A stretch of DNA of 64,000 bases, from positions 23,275,001-23,339,000 of the forward strand of contig OX031058.1 of assembly GCA_943736015.1 (NCBI GenBank), read 5' to 3'. Both the position numbers and the translations under genes were made by a program. This document shows positions 42,501 through 55,234 of the stretch, piece after piece. The notes beneath the pieces were generated by a model, which saw only the letters and a list, made by a program, of their open reading frames with translations, ran no database searches and was not told the DNA's origin. Source of the DNA: Tridacna crocea (lineage: Eukaryota; Mollusca; Bivalvia; Cardiida; Cardiidae). Position 1 is the first letter of the stretch, and every line of letters starts with the position of its first letter.

Positions 42501-42640
42501 CTATTACGAAGAGAATTTGCAGATGAAAAACTGAACATAGCTTCTATGAAGGATTCATTAGTATGTTGGAAAACATTATGGGAACAGGACAAAATACTGC
42601 TTACCAGCAATTTCTCCTTTTCTCAAAATGTTTTACGGGC
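42497..42640 (-). mobile_element. Mite-A, diverged
   Basis: GAATTTGCAGATGAAAAAC, GAAAACATTATGGG and ACTGCTTACCAGCAAT. It shares TTAA with the preceding copy; the right end is lost in a local duplication. Confidence 0.5.
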
Positions 42641-42642
42641 AC

Positions 42643-42830
42643 TTCCATCAAAGTTTTTTTTAGCTTTACATTGATTGGTTCAGGATTAGATCTTTAACAA
42701 ATAACAAAACTGTAGACTAGTCAAAAATGGAAGCATATGCAGACGACAACTTAAGTATGGCACAGAAATGATTTCCATCAAAGTTTTTTTTAACTTTACA
42801 TTGATTGGTTAAGGGTTAACTCTTTAACAA
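42643..42830. repeat. Local tandem duplication, 130-bp period
   Basis: TTCCATCAAAGTTTTTTTTA followed by CTTTACATTGATTGGTT occurs at 42,643 and again at 42,773. Confidence 0.7.
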
Positions 42831-43046
42831 ATTAATGACAAAATTGTAGACCAGTCCAAATTGAAAGTATTTGCAGACGACAACCTAAGTACGGCTCAAA
42901 AGTGAGGTTTGTCTTGGGAAGGGTAGAAAAAATTACGGGAAAAGGAGAGAATGCTGGTTACCAGCATTTTCTCCCTTCGCTACAATGCTTTCAAAAGTCT
43001 TCTTACTCGGGACCGTTAATTCGGAGATTGTGTGGTAAAGAGTTTA
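42816..43046 (-). mobile_element. Mite-A copy
   Basis: TTAACTCTTTAACAAATTAA to GTGTGGTAAAGAGTTTA, with a largely intact palindrome (GCTGGTTACCAGC). Confidence 0.8.
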
Positions 43047-43167
43047 AAAAAAAGTGAATTATTTTCTTGTATTGTGTGAAAATCATTATGGCATTAGCTT
43101 TTGTACTCTAGTCTTATGTTTTAAGATCTGTGCATAGGTTGTAAAAAGTCTTTATGTAGAAGATGCC

Positions 43168-43319
43168 TTAACTCTGCCTCTAGAAGCCCTTTGAAAACAT
43201 AGTGGGAAAAGGAGAAAATGCTGGTAACCAGCCTTTGCTCCTTTTCTTCAATGTTTTATACCCTTTCCAAAACAAATTTCACTTTTTCAGCCACATTTTT
43301 TTGTTTTGTAAAGAGTTAA
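43168..43319 (+). mobile_element. Mite-A, internally shortened
   Basis: TTAACTCTGCCTC to TTTGTAAAGAGTTAA in 152 bp. The palindrome is retained, but most of both unique arms is deleted. Confidence 0.75.
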
Positions 43320-43654
43320 TAAATACTGAAGAACATGTGAATCATTACAATTCAGATTGATTTAAATATACTTATTATTCCTATGGATAAGCAAGAAAAA
43401 ATAAAGTTTGTTTTATGGAAATTGAGTCTCTTATTTTATTTATTGTAAAGATGAGAATGATGATACATATATGAGCTTTGCTGTATGAAAAGGAGGCTTA
43501 ATTTATCTACAGAAAGTATGCAGGCTGACCTGATTTTTGTTATGCCCATGACATGAATGCTCACTTTGATAGCTACTATATAACACAAAAATGAAACTGA
43601 CCCAACTTCCTTGTCTACTTTCATACAATTTAAAAAACAGAAAGGGAAAAGTAG

Positions 43655-43886
43655 CACTTGCTTATGTCTTCACCAAAAAACAAAGTTTTGGACTGAACTA
43701 AATTCAAAGCCTCTACAGACACAAATTAAATTTTGGTAGATTTCAAACTTTGATAAGGTTGAAAATGTTATGGGGAAAGGAGAAAATGCTGGTTACTAGC
43801 ATTTTCTCCTTTTCCCCACAATGTTTTCTACACTAGGCTTCTTTCTTAGGGTCGTTAAAAGTTTCGATTCCATGATGAAGAGTTAT
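43655..43886 (-). mobile_element. Mite-A copy
   Basis: CTTCACCAAAAAACAAAG, a palindrome GCTGGTTACTAGC, CTTCTTTCTTAGGGTCG and right end CATGATGAAGAGTTA. Confidence 0.7.
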
Positions 43887-43920
43887 ATTACAAGCAAATT
43901 GCACATTTCCCATAATCTTT

Positions 43921-44149
43921 TTAACCCATTACCACACAATCCCTACTTTTGACGACCCCGAGAAAGAAGCCTTTGGAAAACATTGTGGGAAAAGGAGAAA
44001 ATGCTGGTAACCAGCATTTTCTCCTTTTCCCACAATGTTTTCAATCCTTCACAAAACCAATTTCAAATTTTCAGCCACTTTAATTTTGTCGTCTGCAAAT
44101 GCTTTCAATTTGGACCAGTCTAAATTACTGTCGTTTGGTAATGAGTTAA
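43921..44149 (+). mobile_element. Mite-A copy, full length
   Basis: TTAACCCATTACCACAC to CGTTTGGTAATGAGTTAA with TTAA at both ends and a perfect long palindrome. It lies 50 bp beyond the transposase stop codon. Confidence 0.9.
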
Positions 44150-44200
44150 GGGCTTTTGAATGCAAGGTAATATAGTCAGATTTGCACAGAAACAGGTTTT

Positions 44201-46317
44201 CTACTCCTTCTTAACTAAAGGTGGTTGAAGATTTGTTAGAGCGGCACATATTTTCCAAATCTGACTGACTTGCTGTGACAGAGTAATTGGCATAATTCCT
44301 TGCATTATTCGAAAGTTTTTGATTCGCTCAATGGCCATTTCTACATATATCCTCAGGTTTGCAATCCTCCTGGTTTCTTCAATATCCTGTCTCATGAATT
44401 TTTTGTTCTTCAAAGGAGGTATAATTAATTGTATGCCACGTTCAGCCAAGAGATCAGATATCAGGAATCCTTTGTCTGCCATAACTTGGTCTCCTGGCTC
44501 AAGCAAATCTAGTAATCCACATGACTTTGTAAGCTGTTTATCACTGATACTACCTCCCCATAAGTCAGACACAAAAGTAATAACTCCGTTTGGAGTTATG
44601 CCAATTAATGATTTGTATGTCATATGCGATTTGTAATTTGAGTACATCAAAGATCTATTTTTTAATGACTGGGGAGTTTCAGTGTAAATCTCTGTACAAT
44701 CAATTATCACCCTACAGTTAGGATATTTCCTGAACCTACTGGGAAGCATGTTTTTAATCATTTGCTTTGGTGGCCATGCTGTAAGGAAATTAAGTTTCAC
44801 TGAAAGATAGTCGATCCATCTGTTTATGGTGTCTCCACATGTTGATTTGGAAATGTGAAATCTCTGTGCAAGATCATGTATCAGGAGTCCAAGACGAAGC
44901 CTCATTAAGGTCATGAAAAATTCATCAATTAGTCTTAATGATCTGGGGCGTCCACTGTTGTTGTCATTTGTATGAATGTCGTTCATCTCTTCAAAAAGAG
45001 CAACAAATGTTTCAGCATCGGGTATCCCGGTATAAAACATAACATTTTGTCTATCATGTTGTATGTCCTCAAACACCAATTCCGGCTTTTCTACTTGTAC
45101 ACTTTTAGATTCATATGCTACTGTGTTTGTTTGTACTGAAATTTCTGCAGTCTCTATAATTGTTTGTGAAGAAGCATCACAAAAGGTTTTCACTGGCACA
45201 CTGTTTTCAGTTTGTACTTCTTTATTCAAATGTTTTGATATCACCGAGTCACGGCAAAGCACATAATCATGTAAAAGGCAGGAGATATGTTCATTCACAC
45301 ATGTTTCGGTCATATGGAGTGGAGTATTTTCATATGTTTCAATATCACCTTTGATTAAAACTTTCTCTGAAATTGTATCCACATCACTGTTTAGAGTTTC
45401 ATGGAATTCCACCTGAAAAGACATAGTAAGAAATAAATAAATCTGTGAGCCTGGGGGGATGCCTTTCTAATTAATGACAATCTGAATATACATTACATAC
45501 ACTGCAATATATATAACATAAGGGTTTGTGATTTAAGGACTGACAGGCGAGTATTTTGCATTTTCTCCTTTTTCCACAATGTTTTTTTTTTTTTTTTTTT
45601 CTTTTCAAATACAAACCTGATCATTTCAAACACTTTACTTGTTGTCAGGAAATGATTAAAATAGCAAATTGAATGATACTCATGTCAGTTAGATAGTTAA
45701 ATTGTAAATGCAGACAGCAGGAACAGTAAACTGTTGCTTATAAATGGACAAATTCTGATTTACACATACAAATCAATGTTACCACACAAGATATAAGTGA
45801 ATAGTTCATTACAACAATAATCCAAAGCAAATTTCCCTAAATTTCAGAGATGGACCCAGCCTGTCTAAATACAGACATTTTGGAAAGCTGTAAGTTAGCT
45901 ACATCCGGCCTTACCGATTTTAACAAATGATCACACGAGCAAGCAATTGGGGTCAGAATGAAAGACAAGTATTACCTTTGAAGTTTTAAAAACTTTACGA
46001 GCTCCATTCACAAGAAATATATTTGGCACTGGGTTCTTTCTGTCGTAGGTGCCGTTCACAAAATGTTCTGAGCATAATCTATCGTTAGTCTTCAGGATGA
46101 AATTGGGACTGACAGTTTTCAATCGTTTTATCCACGCCTTCCGTAATTTGTCCTCGACAGGAAACCGATGTAACGTAATTTTCCTTCCATTTACTATTTT
46201 CCCACGAAAGTTGCTACAAATACAGCAGTAATGGCGTTTTTTCTCCGTCGATTTCGGTGTTGCGTAATCCATATTGTGACTTGAACTTAGAGTGACGCTA
46301 GGTAGTTTGCTCTCCAC
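44201..46317 (-). CDS. THAP-domain DDE transposase (two exons)
   Basis: Exon 1 runs 46,317-45,976 (114 codons), donor AAG/GTAATA. Exon 2 starts at 45,412 after CTTTTCAG, in phase 0, and stops at 44,201, giving about 517 residues. Residues 30-105 form a THAP zinc finger: C31, C34, W62, C82, H85 and the late NPVPNIF motif; THAP domains recognise specific DNA, here presumably the transposon ends. The second half is a DDE_Tnp_4-type domain: a helix-turn-helix with LLIHDLAQRFHISKSTCGD (~290-310), first Asp in VIIDCTEI (D352), second in QVMADKGF (D427) and the Glu in RIYVEMAIERIKNF (~472-476). All catalytic residues are present and no stop or frameshift is seen, so the gene may still be functional. 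Confidence 0.9.
45553..45600 (+). repeat. Mite-A core scrap in the transposase intron
   Basis: GCATTTTCTCC followed by CCACAATGTTTT matches the right palindrome arm and then runs into a T-tract. Confidence 0.45.
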
Positions 46318-46643
46318 CGGAAGTCGGCGTGCTTACTTCACGCGAAAGAGTAAACAAGGGAGGTAATAATTCAAGGGAGATAACAACAGTTTTCGGAAAG
46401 GCCTATTGTAATAAAATCAGTTCTCATATTTTGACACAGTGACCTAGTTTACAAGACATTTAACCCAGTTGCCTTGTTTTTCGGAGAATATTACCCATAT
46501 TCAAAAGTAACGGAGTATCATTCTGATTGAAACTGATTGAATTCGGATAATTCTGTGGCCTCTCTCAAAGCATGTAGGGCTTCTGATATTCGACCTCATG
46601 ACCTAACTTTTTATCTAAAATGACATCCTGAAGAGCTACTATT

Positions 46644-46808
46644 TCTCCTAACCCTACATAATGTCAAAATTTTAAACCTATCCAAATGAAACCATTTTTC
46701 AGATGACAAAATATATGTTACTCAAAGTCAAAATTGAAATTTGCTGTTGGACAGGTAGAAAATATCGTGGAAAAGCAGAAAATAGTAGTTTAGCAGAGTT
46801 CTCCAAAT
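46644..46808 (-). mobile_element. Eroded Mite-A (copy B)
   Basis: Duplicate of the remnant at 28,389. Confidence 0.5.
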
Positions 46809-47286
46809 GCAGAGATTTTGGAACATATTTGTCCCTTTACATTTATCTGTGAAATTTCTCCTGTTTCTACTAGCAGTTTATGGGACAACAATGTCACCTC
46901 TCTGAATAATCCTTTTCAGAATAAAATTTATATTCACAGATATATGTCCACGATCTTGGTTCACCTCATTATCCCTGTAGATGGTGCAGATTCACAGCAG
47001 CATAAGTTCTTGGGCAAAGCACTCAAACAATCTAGCAGATCTAGACTAGTATAGAAGAAACATTTGCAAGTGTGATGTCATTATAACATGACTGAATATT
47101 ATCCAAAAGTGCATGTGACACCATCCATACAAGCAATACAAAATTAAAGTTTGTCATCAATTATAGCACTGGCTAATGTTTACAAAAAATTTGAAAGAAA
47201 TGAAATTATCTGTCCTAAGGCACGTCTTTACAAAATAATGAATTGATCCAGTGTAATTGCCAGGATTATGGAGATATTGCACTCAC

Positions 47287-47424
47287 AGGCATACCCTGTT
47301 TGTTTGGCTTAAATAGTTCGAAATTAATTTCAAGAATGTTTGCAACAACCCATTTTGCAGAAGGTTGCTCAATGAATGCAATTCGAGCAGTTAGTTTGTC
47401 TACATGAAGACAATAATTCATTAC
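47287..47424 (-). CDS. Candidate exon, duplicate (VMNYCLHVDK...)
   Basis: Same sequence as the exon at 29,032, including the CCT/GTGAGT donor. If the gene is real, this exon is present twice in the same orientation. Confidence 0.4.
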
Positions 47425-47450
47425 CTCTACAGCAGCTGCTGCATTCATAA

Positions 47451-47690
47451 TTAACTCTTTACCACACAACCCCTACTTTTAACGACCCAGAGAAGAAGAC
47501 TTCTGAAAACATTGAAGCCACCGAGATAGAAGACTTTTAAAAACGCTGTGGAAAAAGGAGAAAAGGCTGGTTACCAGCACACAGTGTTTTCTACCCTTCC
47601 CAGACCAAATTTCAATTTTTCAGTCACTGTCATCTGCAAATGCTTTCAATTTGGACCAGTCTTAAATTTTCTCCTGTGGTAAAGGGTTAA
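47451..47690 (+). mobile_element. Mite-A (copy B)
   Basis: Duplicate of the copy at 29,196, with the same shortened right arm. Confidence 0.75.
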
Positions 47691-47878
47691 ATTTGCTAAC
47701 AGAGTGGATCAAAGCCAGACCTCACAGAACTGTGCCATCAGAATTTGCATCTACACTGCCCACTATAATTATTCTGTATTATGCAAATGTGACATAATAA
47801 TGTTTTTGACAGATCATCAGTTCCATTTTTGGTGATTCCATGCTCTTATGGTTTATTCCATGCTAGTAGCTATACTAC

Positions 47879-47965
47879 CATTGTCTGCTCAATGTCATAT
47901 TCTTCAAAGATTTGACCTGTCTTATATGACACATCACTCTCCCCGATATTCTGGAGTCTTACGCG
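47879..47965 (-). CDS. Candidate exon, duplicate (RVRLQNIGESDV...)
   Basis: Same sequence and splice signals as the exon at 29,624. Confidence 0.4.
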
Positions 47966-48505
47966 CTATAAAGTAGCTATGAAGAAATACTGTGTTTATC
48001 AATACATTCGAGGAGAAATGAGGCCTGTTAAAGCTCCAGATTTCTCTAAGATGCTGGTCATATATAGCTGAGTGAATTACATCTGGTAGCGTTTTATTTT
48101 TAAACCTTTACTTTATTTTGAAATTCAAAGTAATGGTTGTCGCGTAGAAAAGTAGTCTGGTTCTGTATCCAGGATGTCTAAATTAAGATGAGTATTTGTA
48201 GAATGCCATCTAGTGGGAGATAATGGCTATACTAACAAGAACATGAAGGTTAGTGCCCTTCTTAAAATATTACTACCTGCAGACAACATTCTTTCTGAAA
48301 TATGGTTACAGTAAACAATATGCAGACAACACCCTCTGAAAGCATTTCGGCACAAGAAGATTTGCCCCTACAAATGATCTTACCATTAGCAATGGCTATT
48401 TCACTTCTATTCTTGTTTCAAACATGATTTCAATGTCATTAACCCACTTTTTTATTGAAGGGATTGTTCCAAAATTGCATGATGCAAGTTTAATCCAGGA
48501 GGTAA

Positions 48506-48742
48506 TGAGTTGACCTTTCAAAAAACAATCCCAGTCTGTAACAATCCTCAGAAAGATGGCCTTTGAAAACATTGTGAAAAAAAAAAACAAAATACTGGTG
48601 ACCATCCATAATTCTTCTTTTCCAAAAAAGTTTTCAAAGATTCCAAATACATATCCATCATTTAGGCCCTGTTAATTTTGTCCTCTGCAAACGCTTTGAA
48701 CTTGGACAAGTCTAAAATTTTGTCACCTGGTAAAGAGTTGAT
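48506..48742 (+). mobile_element. Mite-A (copy B)
   Basis: Duplicate of the diverged copy at 30,251. Confidence 0.6.
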
Positions 48743-49270
48743 AGACAAATCCCTGCCACAGGGACCAGCTGATGTCTAAACCTTATACAGAAATCTGCAC
48801 TTTTAATTAATTCACTTTATTCAACTGTTCACATTTTAAAAGAGTATTTTCAAAATGTTTGCTGCAAATTTAATCTTTACAAAATAGTCTGAGAAATCGA
48901 CTATTAACCCTTAGGCTGCAACACCATATATGTCAGTAATTTATCCTCACTTACTCAAAGTACTGATTTCTGTACCTTTCTAATTTTTTTTCAAATTTAA
49001 CATCGTTTTTGCTCACCGGCTGTGTACTTTTCTTTGCAAAGGAAAGAAACTGGATCATGCTTACTCGGTATGAAGGTGCATTAATCTGGCATTCTTTTAT
49101 TTCTCTGATAAGGAAGTTAAAGTATGGCATGATTTGTTAAATAAGAGATAACTATAGTCTGGTAAATAATGCCATGCCTTAACTGGAGAAATAAGAAGCT
49201 TACGAAAACAATGAAGGAAAAGGAGGAAATACTGTACCGGCAAATAGTAATTTCTGTTTTTTTCACAAAC

Positions 49271-49343
49271 CTTTTCCAGCTTGTCAGCATTATTTCCCAA
49301 TACGTGGCATTCTACAAATACACATCTATCTAAATTGAGCATT
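49271..49343 (-). CDS. Candidate exon, duplicate (MLNLDRCVFVEC...)
   Basis: Same sequence and splice signals as the exon at 31,016. Confidence 0.35.
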
Positions 49344-49696
49344 CTGGGTATAGAACCGAACTACTTTTCAAAACAACAACCGTTACTTTGCATTTAAAAA
49401 TTAAATGAACATTTACTCAATAAAAGGCTAACGGGTGTGATTCATTCAGATATGATCGACCAGCATGTAACCTACACAACGGTCATTTTAAGAAAGTATA
49501 ACCCCTGCTTTTCCCTGGTATAAGGGGTTGATTGATGCATCATAGCAGACAGTCGTTTCTTCGAAGAATATGACATGCACATATGAGCTTGTCTGAGAAC
49601 TAAAGCTGAGCTTGTCTGAGAACTAAAGCTCAATTTTGAATAAGTGATTCTAAAATTGCTGTCGTATTTTGAAGATTCATTTATTAATTTTTTTTA

Positions 49697-49925
49697 TTAA
49701 CTCTTTACCATACAATCCCGACTTTTAACGACCCTAAGAAAAAAAGCCTTTGAAAGCATTGTAGGAAAAGGAGAAAATGCTGGTAACCAGCATTTTCTCC
49801 TTTTCCCACTATGTTTTCTACCCTTTCCAAATCAAATTTTAATTTTTTAGGCACATTAATTTTGTCGTCTGCAAATGCTTTCAATTTGGACCAGTCTATA
49901 AATTTGTCGTTTGGTAAAGAATTAA
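49697..49925 (+). mobile_element. Mite-A (copy B)
   Basis: Duplicate of the full-length copy at 31,442. Confidence 0.85.
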
Positions 49926-50728
49926 GACATATAATAACAACTGAAGTACTTTTGCAGATGATAAAGATCAGCCTGTGCAGAATTCAATCTTGGATTCCAT
50001 AGCTCATCTGATACTTTTTCAGATACATTGAAAAGGACATAAAATGACCTTGATTATCCTGTTTCTGTTTTTTTTAACCGACTTAAAATGTAACCCTTGA
50101 AGCCATTTTCACATTTAAATTTGATTCTGCAGACAGATTATATCTCAAAACTTGCTGTCTGGTCTTGATCTAAACTGACTGCCATAATGAAACATTCCGA
50201 CAAAAAAGGAGACTTGATTGCAATAACTAGTGTCTTTTTATCAGACCAGAAATGTGACCAAAATAGGTACTCTGTTTATCTAGGGCTCTATGCACAAAGC
50301 ATTATGATGGCAAGAAAATTTTTCTAGAACAAGACTTGTCTACAAGTCAACAGGAAGGCAACTGGGGGGTAAGAAGACAATAACCTTAGATAAATGTGGT
50401 TTTTCTCCTAGAATTTTTTTTTTAAGACTTTTCTTGTTAACAGATTTCAATTTCATAGGAACCCATAGTACATTTTTTAGCATTTTTTTCCTGTAAATTA
50501 CAATATCAGTCTGTATTTATTTCCTTATGTTTCTTCTTACCATAGTTATGCATCAGTTATGGAAATATGAAAGAAAAGAAATCGTTCACTAAAACATACA
50601 TAAAAATAACTCTGTGTCCTTGTATCAGAAGACATTATGAGAAAAGGAGCAAACTGCTTGATAAAAAGCAACAAATCCTGAGCAGATCTACCTTTATCCC
50701 ATTCTGTCTTATATAAACAATTCACAAA

Positions 50729-53665
50729 CAAGAGGACCATGATGGTCCTATATCGCTCACCTGAGTACTAAGCTGTCAAATCAAACTTGTGACTCCTGGG
50801 CAGGGCCAGTTTTGACTCCATGGGCATCCTCATAAGAAACTTGGTAGAGGTCCACAAGGCAATGCTACTTACAAAATATCAAAGCTCTACACCTTCTAGT
50901 TTCAGAGAAGTAGAATTTTAAAGTTTCCCTCTTTATTTCTATTTTTTAACCTTCTGACCCCCGGGGCGGACCAGTTTTGACCCTAGGGATATCATATGAA
51001 CAATCTTGGTAGAGGTCCACTAGGAGATGCTACATACCAAATATCAAAGCTCTACATCTTCTAGTTTCAGAGAAGAAGAAATTTAAAGTTTTCCTTCTTG
51101 GTTCCTATGTTTCAAACTTGTGACCCCCGGGGCAGGGCCAGTTTTGACCCAAGGGGCATCATATGAACAATCTTGGTAGAGGTTCACTAGGAGATGCTAC
51201 ATACCACATATAAATTAGCTCTGCACCTTCTAGTTTCAGAGGAAAAGAATTTTAAAGTATTCTTTTTTTGTTCCTATGTTTCAAACTTGTGACCCCCCGG
51301 GGCAGGGCCAGTTTTGACCTGAGGGACATCATATGAAGAATCTTGGTAGAGGTCCACTAGTACATGCTACATACCAAATATCAAAGGTCTGCACCTTCTA
51401 GTTTCAGAGATGAAGAATTTTAAAGTTTTCCTTCTTTCTTCCTATGTTTCAAACTTTTGACCCCCGGGGCGGGGCCAGTTTAAACCCTAGGGACATCATA
51501 TGAACAATCTTGGTAGAGGTCCACAAGGAGATGCTATATACCAAATATCAAAGCTCTGCACCTTCTACTTCCAGAGAAGAAGAATTTTAAAGTTTTCCTT
51601 ATTTGTTCCTATGTTTCAAACTTGTGACCCCAGGGCGGGGCCTGTTTTGACCCCAGGGACATCATTTGAACAATCTTGGTAGAGGTCTACTAGGAGATGC
51701 TACAACCAAATATCAAAGCTCTGTACCTTCTAGTTTCTGAGAAGAAGAATTTTAAAGTTTTCCTTCTTTGTTCCTATGTTTCAAACTTTTGACCCCCTGG
51801 GTGGGGCCAGTTTACACCCTAGGGACATCATACTAACAATCTTGGTAGAGGTCCACAAGGAGATGCTACATACCAAATATCAAAGCTCTGCACCTTCTAC
51901 TTTCAGAGAAGAAGAATTTTAAAGTTTTCCTTATTTGTTCCTATGTTTCAAACTTGTGAACCCCCGGGCGGGGCCCGTTTTGACCCCAGGGACATCATTT
52001 GAACAATCTTGGTAGAGGGTCACTAGAAGATGCTACATACCAAATATCAAAGCTCTGCACCTTCTAGTTTCAGAGAAGAAGAATTTTAAATTTTTTCTCG
52101 TTTTTCCTATGTTTCAAACTTGTGACCCCTGGGGCAGGGCCAATTTTGACCTATGACATATGAACAATCTTGGTAGAGGTACACTAGGAAATGTTACATA
52201 CCAAATTTCAAAACTCTACGCCTTCTAGTTTCAGAGAAGAAGATTTTCAAAGATTTTGCTATTTATTCCTTTTGGTTGCCATGGCAACCAGAGTTATGTG
52301 TGGAATTCAATCTCTTGAACAACTTTGATAGAGCTTCACCCAAGGAACATTCCTGCCAAGTTTCATCAAGATTGGCCAGGCAGTTTAGGAGGAGAAGAAA
52401 TTGTGGACGACGCACGACGGACGCCGGACAAAGCAAAGGATTTTCTTCCTTTCCTGTGGGGCCGAATTTCGGCCCCATTCCCAATTGCAAAAAGTGTATT
52501 TTTTTCCCAATTTCATAAAATAAAATTCCAAATTAGACGCTAGAAAAAGAAAAAGAAAATAGTCTGATGTATCAGCCAGGGTTTTACCCGACACACAAAT
52601 TTGCGGGCACTGACCAAAGCTCAAGCAGGAAATCGACAGATATCGTATTTTAGGTATGAAAGTATTTGGGGGCAATTAAGTATAGACTGCGTCATAATTT
52701 CAACCGAATTATGCGTTGACTGGATTATCTGGCTGTAAACCGTTCTACCTACAAAATACAGACGACCGTTAATTTCTCGGCAACTGCCACACATATATTG
52801 CAGCAAAGCAGAGTTTCGTTAGACAAAAAAGAAGAACCCAGCTCCTAAATTGACAGTCCTGAATCAGGAATAAGTTGGGAAAAATACCCGGCCGAATCTA
52901 GAGTAAGACCACAAGATTTTTTTACTCCCCCAGATCTCGATCGGTTATCTTGAGCGGTTCATAGAAGCAAATTTCAAGTGTGAAGTTTCCTCTCTCCAAT
53001 TGATTTTTAACAATTTCTTTTCAATTCTGTAATAGGTCTACCACAGAAAATGACAATTTTTTAATCTTTCTTTATATGTCAAAGCACTCAAAAAATCAAT
53101 TTCAAAGATAAATCGTCATGTGAAAAAACCACGAAAACCCATGACAATACAGTTGTCAAACAAGACTTCAGCCGATCAGAGGCTCCTCAATCTGTCGTAT
53201 CAAGCCTTGATAAGGACCTTTATCAGCTGACTTGCATACACACAGTATAATAAAATAAAACAAGAAATGATTTCTCTATTAATTCACCAGAAAAACAAAT
53301 ATCTTTATTTAAATATCCTACCTAGCAGGATCCGTGTTGGGGGGGGGGGGGGGGGGGGGGGAAGAAAGGGGGGAGTTGAGGTCCTTACAGCTTAGACACT
53401 TGAACTAGTATGACAGACAAAAGAGAGTGATTCAGTAGTTCATTTAATGCCTGAATATGTTAATTATAAGGTTAAATGTGTTCCAAACTTTACATTTTTT
53501 GTCAATATTATTTTCCCAATTTTGACATTTTGTCGATGATTTTTTTCCGAATTTGGCCAGGGGGCCTTTTCCCAAAATGTCTGGATAAAGCCCTGCAAAG
53601 GGTGATCACAAAAGCTCACCATGAGCACTTCGTGCTCAGGTGCACTTCGTGCTCAGGTGAGCTAA
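50729..53665 (+). mobile_element. Hairpin-capped element, type 2 (copy B)
   Basis: Duplicate of the element at 32,474, including both caps and the insertion in its tail (52,435-53,597). Confidence 0.7.
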
Positions 53666-53738
53666 AAACAATCAGCTTTCCTATGAAAAGATTCTTGTCT
53701 AAACAGACGGCTCAAAAGGGTACAAGGCTTGATACCTA

Positions 53739-53974
53739 AACATTGCTGGTTCTGTTCCCTGCTCAGCCAAATTCTTTCAAAGAATTGCATATAGTTATTG
53801 CAATCAGATTCATTCAGTGGCTTAACAGCGTACGATAATGTTTACTTTATTTCAGGGTGAGCAGCAAGTGGCTTTGACAAAACACTGTAAACATACTGCT
53901 GACAGAAATTCCATGATAGCATAGATGCATTGCAGTTGCTTTGTGCAGGCAGTCTTCCGATGAAAGAAAATTAT
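53739..53974 (+). repeat. SINE-2 fragment (copy B)
   Basis: Duplicate of the fragment at 35,485. Confidence 0.5.
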
Positions 53975-54185
53975 CGAACAATTTGAAGCCCCTGTAAAGT
54001 CAAATATAGGTAATTTTTGTCATTAATGACTCAGATATGTAACTGATAACCCATCACAACACACATAAATAAGATCTAAGAAAACCAAAACTTGTCAATT
54101 TCTGCATTGATTGCCATGATTTACACATGCGAAAATGCATGGAGAAGCCCATTGATTTCATGGAGCAGGTGTTCTTTAACCCTTT

Positions 54186-54674
54186 ATCACACAATCCTGG
54201 CTTTTCACGACCCTGAGAGAGAAAACCTTTGAAAACATTGTGGGTAAAGTAGAAAATGCTGTTTTTCCCACAGCTTTCAACCCTTTCCAAATTAAATTTC
54301 AATTTTGTAGATTCACATTTATTTTTTCATCTGCAAAAGCTTTCAATTTGGACAAGTCAAAAAAGTTTGTCGTTTGAGAAAGTTGTTGGTTGGTTGGTTG
54401 TATTGGGGTTTAACGCCACTTTAACAGCTAAGGTCATATCATGGCAGTCGGTGACGCACATGTGTTTCCTGGCTTTTTCATACCGGTACTAACACTACTT
54501 TCTTTCCAAAGCCACCGATTACTTTTTTCTTACATGCTTCAGCAGAGGTGAGAGGCGAAAATACGCCGGAAAGAAAGTTAGCCTCAACCGGGTACCGAAC
54601 TCACAACCACCCGGTCATGAGTCCGACACGCTCACCACTGAGCCACCCGGGCGGGCCGTTTGAGAAAGAGTTAA
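54186..54674 (+). mobile_element. Mite-A split by SINE-1 (copy B)
   Basis: Duplicate of 35,932-36,420. The SINE occupies 54,383-54,656 and keeps its CGTTTGAGAAAG target repeats. Confidence 0.85.
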
Positions 54675-54696
54675 AATAGTTTATTAAACTGTACCA

Positions 54697-54914
54697 CTTA
54701 ATTGCTTTTACCAATTATGTATACCACAAAATTTTAGAATGGTTCCAATTGAAAGCATTTTGCAGATGACAAATTGAACATGGCTTAAATGACAAGAGTG
54801 GACTGTGAAAGGATAGAAAACACTTCGGGAAAGGAGAAGCATTTTCTCCTTTTTCCAAAATAGTTTAAAAAGTCTGTTTGCCAAAGTCATTAAAAGTTGT
54901 GATAAAGGGGTTAA
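54697..54914 (-). mobile_element. Mite-A (copy B)
   Basis: Duplicate of the copy at 36,443. Confidence 0.65.
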
Positions 54915-55008
54915 AGACATAATATTCATGATATTATAACTTACTTACATATTCTGATCTTAGTCCTCACTTTAACAATCTTTGATACTAGCTATCCTGA
55001 GGAAGTAT

Positions 55009-55234
55009 TTAACCCTTTACTCCATAGATCCTCATTTCCGCATTGCTTGTAAAAGCCTTTGGAAAACATTGTGGCAAAAGGTGAAATTGCTCGTGACGAG
55101 AAATTTCATCTTTAGCCACAATGTTTTCTATGCTATCAAAAGGGGTCATATACACATAAGAAACGGCTTCATCCTTGCTGTTATTAAGCATCAATTAGAG
55201 ATACCTTAGAATTGCCTTATGGGTAAAAGGTTAA
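55009..55234 (+). mobile_element. Mite-B (copy B)
   Basis: Duplicate of the copy at 36,755. Confidence 0.85.

Larger units (their letters stand above)
38837..46394. mobile_element. Two-gene DNA transposon (ISL2EU/IS4EU-like)
   Basis: Inverted termini are GAAAACCGTTGTTATCTCCC at left and the complement of GAAAACTGTTGTTATCTCCC at right. A second mirrored word, ACTTCCGGTG, lies ~50-70 bp further in. Two convergent genes start 77 bp inside each end: SAP/SWIM/YqaJ on plus and THAP/DDE on minus. The YqaJ + DDE pairing matches my recollection of the ISL2EU superfamily; the assignment rests on that, not on a search. No target duplication is visible at the flanks. About nine Mite-A copies have inserted in introns and in the intergenic gap. 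Confidence 0.8.
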
